A stretch of DNA of 47,906 nucleotides from Pseudomonadota bacterium (GTDB lineage Bacteria; Pseudomonadota; Alphaproteobacteria; Rhizobiales; Hyphomicrobiaceae): assembly GCA_018242215.1 (NCBI GenBank), contig JAFECG010000019.1, forward strand, positions 611,994 through 659,899, in the 5' to 3' direction. Every line of letters begins with the position of its first letter. Within the stretch, counting starts at the first letter, position 1. Below the pieces are notes generated by a model. It saw only the letters and a program-made list of their open reading frames with translations. It did no database searches and had not been told where the DNA came from. Position numbers and translations under genes: made by a program. Positions 42,014 to 47,906 of the stretch are shown in pieces.

Positions 42014-43024
42014 ATGGGCGGGCTGAGATCGCTGCCAGTTAATGACATCTTGAAGCGGCAAACGATCGGATTTGACGATGTTCTGCTCCTGAAGCGCGTC
42101 TTCTACGAAGACGGCATCGTTTCGTCCGACGAGGCCGATCTTCTATTCTCGATGAATGAGGCATGTTCGGTGCAGCATGCCGACTGGCCGGATTTCTTTG
42201 TCGAGGCGATCACCGACTATCTGGTCTTCCAAGAACAACCGCGCGGGTACCTGACTGCAGCAAATGCAAATTGGTTAGTTGATCGCGTCTCCCTCGACGG
42301 CAAGGTCCGGAGCAAAGTTGGGTTTGACCTCATCCTCAGTGTGCTCGACAAAGCGCGCTGGGCTCCCGCAAGCCTATCGAAGTTTGCGCTCTCGCAAGTC
42401 AAACACGCTGTCGTGACGGGCAAAGGCCCGCTTCGCCAGGGCAAGCACCTTGCGCCCGGCAAGATCAGCGAAGGCGAAGTCGAGCTGCTGAGGCGGATCC
42501 TTTATGCGTTCGGCGGCGGTAGAAACGTGGCGGTTACCCGTGACGAAGCCGATGTCCTGTTCGATATCGATGAGACCGTCGCAGGGTCGCTGCCCAATGC
42601 CGCCTGGACCGATCTCTTCGTCAAGGCCGTAGCGAATGTGATGATGTCGGCGTCGGGATATTCGGTGCCTTCACGGGAGGAGGCGCTAAAGCAGGAAGCC
42701 GATGTGGACGCGGATAGCGACCAGGCCTCGCTTCTCTCGTCGCTTCTTTCGATGGTGCAGTCGAACCTTTCGTCGATGCAGACCGCTTACCACGACCAGA
42801 GCATCGAAGAGCGCGCGCTGGCGCGGCTCGAACATCAGCGCATCGAGATCATCACGCACGAGGAGATTGCGGATGCCGACCCGAGCTGGCTCGTAGGCCG
42901 CTTGGGCCGTGGCGGTCGCCTGAGCCCGAGCGAGAGAGCGCTCATCGCGTACCTGAACCACGAAGGCCCTAAAATCCACCCGACCATCACCGAAGCGGTA
43001 TGCCGGTTGGGGCAGGCGGCCTAG
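42014..43024 (+). CDS. Uncharacterised protein with an internal duplication
   Basis: The 336-residue protein has no signal peptide or membrane helix. It contains two related halves. DEADLLFSMNEA...WPDFFVEAITDYLV at 39-71 matches DEADVLFDIDET...WTDLFVKAVANVMM at 177-211, and NWLVDRVSLDGKV (86-98) matches SWLVGRLGRGGRL (291-303) in the second copy after an inserted Asp/Ser-rich linker and helix (226-285). The first half ends in LILSVLDKA; the second in LIAYLNHE. I recognise no family; the helical acidic character suggests a protein-interaction role. GGGGGA precedes the ATG. A terminator follows directly. Confidence 0.8.
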   Translation: MGGLRSLPVNDILKRQTIGFDDVLLLKRVFYEDGIVSSDEADLLFSMNEACSVQHADWPDFFVEAITDYLVFQEQPRGYLTAANANWLVDRVSLDGKVRSKVGFDLILSVLDKARWAPASLSKFALSQVKHAVVTGKGPLRQGKHLAPGKISEGEVELLRRILYAFGGGRNVAVTRDEADVLFDIDETVAGSLPNAAWTDLFVKAVANVMMSASGYSVPSREEALKQEADVDADSDQASLLSSLLSMVQSNLSSMQTAYHDQSIEERALARLEHQRIEIITHEEIADADPSWLVGRLGRGGRLSPSERALIAYLNHEGPKIHPTITEAVCRLGQAA

Positions 43025-43057
43025 GCCCTGAACCCCGTCTCGACTGACGCCTTTCGT

Positions 43058-43090
43058 GTCGCCGGCGCTCGAATTGCCGGCGACTTTCGT
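43058..43090 (+). terminator. Probable rho-independent terminator
   Basis: GTCGCCGGC (43058-43066) pairs perfectly with GCCGGCGAC (43076-43084) across a nine-base loop, followed by TTTCGTT. It lies 33 bases after the preceding stop. Confidence 0.65.
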
Positions 43091-43234
43091 TGTGCGGCAG
43101 CGGATCGCAGAGGCGCCGGCATTTGAGGCGCTTGCGGCTTGTTTACGTGGCCTTTCGCACGCACTAGAACGGCGTGTTGCCTTGCGACAAGCTGCGGCAG
43201 CCAAAACAGAGACGGGAAGGACCGGGACGCGCCG

Positions 43235-45253
<2,019 letters not shown>

Positions 45254-45307
45254 CGGCGTGCGCGTTCGCGGGACGTGAAACAAAGTGTTACATCCGTGAT
45301 TGCGGCG

Positions 45308-46156
45308 TCAGCTGAGCTTCGCTGCAGCCCGCCGCAATCCGCGTAGGATCGGCTCATACGCTTCTTCGTTCCGGGTCTCCGGATAGACCATATAAACGGG
45401 ATAGACGAACTTGCGCGCCCGTTTCGGTTCACGAACGCGACCTTGGCTGATGAGCTTTCGGACCATGCGGGCAGGGAAATAGCCTGAGCATTCGTTGGCC
45501 AAAAGATAATCAAGTCCCATCGGGCCCAGATCAAGGCTGATCGCGGGATTGGCGTGCTCCGGAAAGGCGGCAGCGTGATCCTGGACGAAATCCATCCCCC
45601 AATCGACCAGCAGATAATCGTTCGCCGCACGGCGCGTCGACGCTTTTGCCGATGAGACGAGCACGAATTCCTCGTCGAAAAGATGTTCGATCGTGAGACC
45701 CGGCGGCGGCGACGGTCGGTACATGACCGCCAAATCCAGCGTTCCTTCGATGAGCCTCTGGCTCAGCACCGGAGAGGGTCCGGCGGTGGCAGACACCGCG
45801 ATTCCCGGGATCTGGACGCGTAATCCGGCGGCCCACTTCAGCAAAAAGCCGCTCCAAAGGCTCAAAGGCGCGCCGACTGAAATGTGTTCGGGGTGCTGAT
45901 CGGCGAGCGATACCTGGAGCTGCGCCTGCTGCCAGACGCGCACCATGGCCAATGCGTGCTTTTGAAAGAGTTCGCCCGCGCCTGTCAGTTCCGCCCCGGA
46001 CTTAGAGCGCGTGAAGAGAGGCCGCCCGAGCAGATCTTCGAGCCCCTTGATGCGTGCCGAGACAGTCGACTGCGTGATGTTCAGCTTGCGCGCAGTGTCG
46101 ACGAAGCTTCCCGTCTCGGCAACAACGAGGAAAGTGCGAGCGAGATTGACGTCCAT
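45308..46156 (-). CDS. LysR-family transcriptional regulator
   Basis: A 282-residue LysR-type regulator. The N-terminal winged helix is DVNLARTFLVVAETGSF with NITQSTVSARIKGLEDLLG as the recognition part. The effector-binding domain covers the rest (SVGAPLSLWSGFLLKW, then IEGTLDLAVMYRP, LGPMGLDYLLANECSGYFPA). Members bind dyad sites near their own promoter and respond to a small molecule; the effector is unknown. It is divergent from the microprotein gene at 46332, and the 175-base gap between them holds three dyads. The adjacent carboxylase gene, convergent with it, is a possible but unproven target. Confidence 0.92.
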   Translation of the reverse strand: MDVNLARTFLVVAETGSFVDTARKLNITQSTVSARIKGLEDLLGRPLFTRSKSGAELTGAGELFQKHALAMVRVWQQAQLQVSLADQHPEHISVGAPLSLWSGFLLKWAAGLRVQIPGIAVSATAGPSPVLSQRLIEGTLDLAVMYRPSPPPGLTIEHLFDEEFVLVSSAKASTRRAANDYLLVDWGMDFVQDHAAAFPEHANPAISLDLGPMGLDYLLANECSGYFPARMVRKLISQGRVREPKRARKFVYPVYMVYPETRNEEAYEPILRGLRRAAAKLS

Positions 46157-46167
46157 CGCGTGAAATC

Positions 46168-46181
46168 CTCATCGATGAGGC
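46168..46181. promoter_or_regulatory. Perfect 14-base palindrome at the LysR start
   Basis: CCTCATCGATGAGG reads the same on both strands and lies 11 bases upstream of the LysR start codon. It overlaps the likely ribosome binding region of that gene, a position suited to autorepression or to an RNA hairpin. Confidence 0.5.
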
Positions 46182-46193
46182 GGTAACTCATCT

Positions 46194-46209
46194 ATCGAAA
46201 TTTCCGATA
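46194..46209. promoter_or_regulatory. Dyad TATCG-N6-CGATA in the divergent gap
   Basis: TATCG (46194-46198) and CGATA (46205-46209) are inverted around six bases, about 40 bases upstream of the LysR start. Its size fits a regulator half-site pair, although it is not the T-N11-A form typical of LysR proteins. Confidence 0.35.
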
Positions 46210-46266
46210 TCACCAAACATCAAATTTCGTTTGTGCATTGTCTTGAATTTCATCAATGTCAAAAAT

Positions 46267-46286
46267 GACCCGACTCGAGTCAGGTC
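46267..46286. promoter_or_regulatory. Imperfect 20-base palindrome centred on CTCGAG
   Basis: GACCCGACTCGAGTCAGGTC matches its own complement at 18 of 20 positions, and its inner GACTCGAGTC is perfect. It lies 46 bases upstream of the microprotein start and is a good operator candidate for the divergent pair. Confidence 0.5.
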
Positions 46287-46331
46287 GACGGACGTGTGTC
46301 TGTCAATGATCAAACGGAAGGACGATCTAAA

Positions 46332-46400
46332 ATGGCTAAAGCTGCAAAGAAAGCCGCCAAGAAGGCCCCTGCCAAGAAGGCAGCTAAGAAGAAGAAGTAA
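46332..46400 (+). CDS. 22-residue Lys/Ala-rich (histone H1-like) microprotein
   Basis: The ATG at 46332 has GGAAGG ten bases upstream and opens a 22-codon frame to TAA. Apart from the initiator Met and one Pro, every residue is Lys or Ala (MAKAAKKAAKKAPAKK opening, ending in four Lys). Such AK-repeats occur in histone H1-like tails and C-terminal extensions of some HU proteins and bind DNA or RNA non-specifically. Here the repeat stands alone as a complete gene. Its stop overlaps the next start (TAATG), so the two are translationally coupled. The other frames of this stretch are less protein-like. Confidence 0.6.
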   Translation: MAKAAKKAAKKAPAKKAAKKKK

Positions 46401-46771
46401 TGTCATTCTGCCGTGATCGCAGGAGCTGCCGATTCGACCCTTGGGGTTTAGCGGCTAGCGCGATCGCAGTTCTTCTTACGACCTCAGCTGTTTCAGCAGC
46501 CACGATCGCCAACCGAGGTGACAAAGAGGTCAAGCTCACCATCACCGAGGGCTCGTCCGTCCAGGATGAAGTCCTTCCAGTAGGGAAGGTGGTCGTCGGG
46601 GTCTGTCAGAAGGGCTGTATCATCCGCCTCAACGACAATGCGAAGGACGAGTACGAACTTGACGGTTCGGAAAGCGTTTCGGTCGAAGAGGGTTTTCTCT
46701 ACTACGATTCTCCAGGCGATGGAGGCGCGCCGCCCGTTGGCAGCACCCCCGGAGACCAGGACGGAAAATGA
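46400..46771 (+). CDS. Small exported protein, uncharacterised
   Basis: The 123-residue product has a signal peptide (hydrophobic LAASAIAVLLTTSAVSA with an AxA site near residue 33) preceded by an Arg-rich leader. The mature part begins ATIANRGDKEVKLTI and includes two cysteines (VGVCQKGCIIRLND) about three residues apart, then an acidic stretch (DEYELDGSESVSVEEG) and a Gly/Pro/Asp-rich tail. I recall similar unnamed periplasmic proteins in Hyphomicrobiales but no function. Its start overlaps the microprotein stop; a strong terminator follows. Confidence 0.75.
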   Translation: MSFCRDRRSCRFDPWGLAASAIAVLLTTSAVSAATIANRGDKEVKLTITEGSSVQDEVLPVGKVVVGVCQKGCIIRLNDNAKDEYELDGSESVSVEEGFLYYDSPGDGGAPPVGSTPGDQDGK

Positions 46772-46802
46772 GGTAGAGAGAAGATTGCGGCAACGTTTAT
46801 CG

Positions 46803-46843
46803 GGCGCTTGTATCCCCCTCGGGTGCAAGCGCCTTTTCTTTTT
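46803..46843 (+). terminator. Rho-independent terminator of the microprotein operon
   Basis: GGCGCTTG (46803-46810) pairs with CAAGCGCC (46826-46833); two more pairs, T-G and A-T, extend the stem inward. TTTTCTTTTT follows at once (46834-46843). It lies 31 bases after the exported protein's stop and just before the convergent lipB stop. Confidence 0.88.
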
Positions 46844-46852
46844 GATCTCTGT

Positions 46853-47590
46853 TTAGGGCTCATTCCGCAAGTGTTCCGCCTCAAATTCTGCGGCGTCGAT
46901 CTGTTTCGTCGGCCCGAATATCCGTTGAAAATGAAGCCGTAGAGCCACATCCACATCGTACATCGATACCGGCAGGCCGAGGTCGGCAAGGCTCGTTACG
47001 CCGTGGTCTCTAATCCCGCAGGGGACGATGCCCTGAAACCGCGAAAGATCGGGATCAACGTTGAGAGCTATGCCGTGGCTTGATACCCATCGGCTCACGC
47101 GGAGCCCGATGGCCGCGATCTTATCTTCGACCGGCTTTCCATGTGCGGATCGCTTGACCCAGATGCCGACCCGGTCGCGATGGATCTCACCCTTCACGTT
47201 GAACTCAGTGAGCGCGTTGATCAGCCACGTTTCGAGCCGCGTGATGAACTCCCGAATGTCCCGACCGCGCTTTTCCAGATCGAGCATGACGTAGGCGACG
47301 CGCTGACCCGGGCCATGATAGGTGAATTGGCCACCTCGTGCGGAGCGAAATACCGGCAGTCCGTTCGGGTTGAGAAGGTCTTCGTCCTTCGCGCTCGTGC
47401 CGGCGGTGTAGAGCGGCGGATGCTCGAGCAGCCAAACAAGTTCCCGCGCGTTGCCCTCGCGAATCGCCGTGGTGCGATGGCTCATGACTTTCAAAGCCGA
47501 TTCGTAGTCGACATAGCCGCTGCTGATGGCCCAATCGACGGCGGCCGTGCCGCCTCCAATCGGAGTTTTTGATAGCTGTGCTTCCAACAT
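46853..47590 (-). CDS. lipB: Octanoyl-ACP:protein octanoyltransferase
   Basis: LipB moves octanoate from ACP to the lipoyl domains of dehydrogenase complexes, the first step of lipoate assembly. The 245-residue protein has [18 protein letters not shown] at 85-102, the catalytic Cys191 in [16 protein letters not shown] and the general-base Lys157 in [11 protein letters not shown]. Length is normal. It is transcribed leftward, alone, converging on the microprotein operon with a terminator between them. Confidence 0.95.
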   Translation of the reverse strand: MLEAQLSKTPIGGGTAAVDWAISSGYVDYESALKVMSHRTTAIREGNARELVWLLEHPPLYTAGTSAKDEDLLNPNGLPVFRSARGGQFTYHGPGQRVAYVMLDLEKRGRDIREFITRLETWLINALTEFNVKGEIHRDRVGIWVKRSAHGKPVEDKIAAIGLRVSRWVSSHGIALNVDPDLSRFQGIVPCGIRDHGVTSLADLGLPVSMYDVDVALRLHFQRIFGPTKQIDAAEFEAEHLRNEP

Positions 47591-47820
47591 CGAATATCGT
47601 AACCGGCTGCACGGAAGGGCGCTCCGCCAGCCTCACGGCGGGAGCGGGCATCTTATACGCGTGCCTATATATAGAGTGAGTCCCGCCGTTTTCCGCTGAT
47701 GGGTACGTCCGGCCAATCTGCCGCTTGCGTTCCAGGAGACGCTCTGATACGTGGGCGTCTTCGCGGATTTGGGTGTGCCAGATGCCCCTTTCGTGATCTT
47801 CGGGCCTGAGGGTCTGAACT

Positions 47821-47906
47821 GCGGTTGTGGCGGAATTGGTAGACGCACTACCTTGAGGTGGTAGCGCTGGAAACGGCGTGGAGGTTCGAGTCCTCTCAAC
47901 CGCACC
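47821..47906 (+). tRNA. tRNA-Leu (anticodon GAG), 3' end at window edge
   Basis: GCGGTTG (47821-47827) pairs with CAACCGC (47897-47903), followed by discriminator A and the first two bases of an encoded CCA; the last A falls outside the window. The anticodon stem CTACC/GGTAG encloses TTGAGGT, giving anticodon GAG, which reads CUC and CUU. The D-arm (AATTGGTAGAC) and a long variable arm are typical of leucine tRNAs, and the T-arm has GGTTCGAGTCC. Confidence 0.95.

Noticed and set aside
46194-46209. T-N11-A LysR box
   Set aside because: A dyad exists here, but the T and A positions are not twelve bases apart, so the specific LysR box label does not hold.

Overview
The window is a GC-rich stretch of chromosome from an alphaproteobacterium of the order Hyphomicrobiales, most like Hyphomicrobium or a close relative. 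This placement is an inference from gene order (dapA-smpB, then rpoZ-rel-pdxJ-acpS-lepB-rnc-era-recO), a FixL/FixJ-like pair, oxidative cytochrome c and molybdenum enzymes, and several lipoproteins and membrane proteins of the alphaproteobacterial type. I saw no insertion sequence, phage, CRISPR array or integrase. The window reads as vegetative chromosome with accessory patches. It contains two tRNA genes: tRNA-Ser(GCU) at 10436-10528, and tRNA-Leu(GAG), which runs off the right edge.

Region by region. 1-3692: the gatC(end)-gatA-gatB operon for Asn/Gln-tRNA amidotransferase, with a chorismate-mutase-fold protein and a small membrane protein inserted between gatA and gatB. 3702-10280: mostly single genes, including a cytochrome P450, a DedA membrane protein, two lipoproteins, a quinone oxidoreductase followed by a Nu-class-like GST, a Sel1-like protein, a Cys-rich exported protein, and short genes of 51 and 53 codons. 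10436-14483: tRNA-Ser, a FixJ-like regulator overlapping its PAS histidine kinase, and a PaaK/CapK-like adenylating enzyme. 14679-16587: a second DedA protein and an alpha/beta hydrolase. 16746-20694: a three-gene oxidative enzyme (2Fe-2S subunit, Tat-exported molybdopterin subunit, membrane-anchored triheme cytochrome c), followed by a siroheme synthase-like protein whose methyltransferase half is cut short.

22168-26290: the most interesting block. Behind a good promoter lie a 716-residue membrane-anchored protein with four BON-like modules and a C-terminal OmpA peptidoglycan-binding domain, a 32-residue membrane microprotein, and a 600-residue membrane protein with a long acidic/proline-rich tail and two helix-hairpin-helix-like modules. 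I propose this as an uncharacterised envelope system. 26230-29458: an alpha/beta hydrolase and a soluble lytic transglycosylase, transcribed leftward.

29742-41503: a housekeeping block: dapA, smpB, a redoxin lacking every cysteine, a family 5 uracil-DNA glycosylase, an NYN-domain protein, rpoZ, the bifunctional (p)ppGpp enzyme, a DUF2062 protein, pdxJ-acpS, and lepB-rnc-era-recO. 42014-47590: an unrecognised protein with an internal duplication, the biotin-bearing alpha subunit of an acyl-CoA carboxylase (probably propionyl-CoA), a LysR regulator facing a 22-residue Lys/Ala-only-type microprotein that is translationally coupled to a small exported protein, and lipB. Start codons were often moved inward from the longest possible frame, using ribosome binding sites, operon overlaps and family alignment from memory. 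No database search was run.
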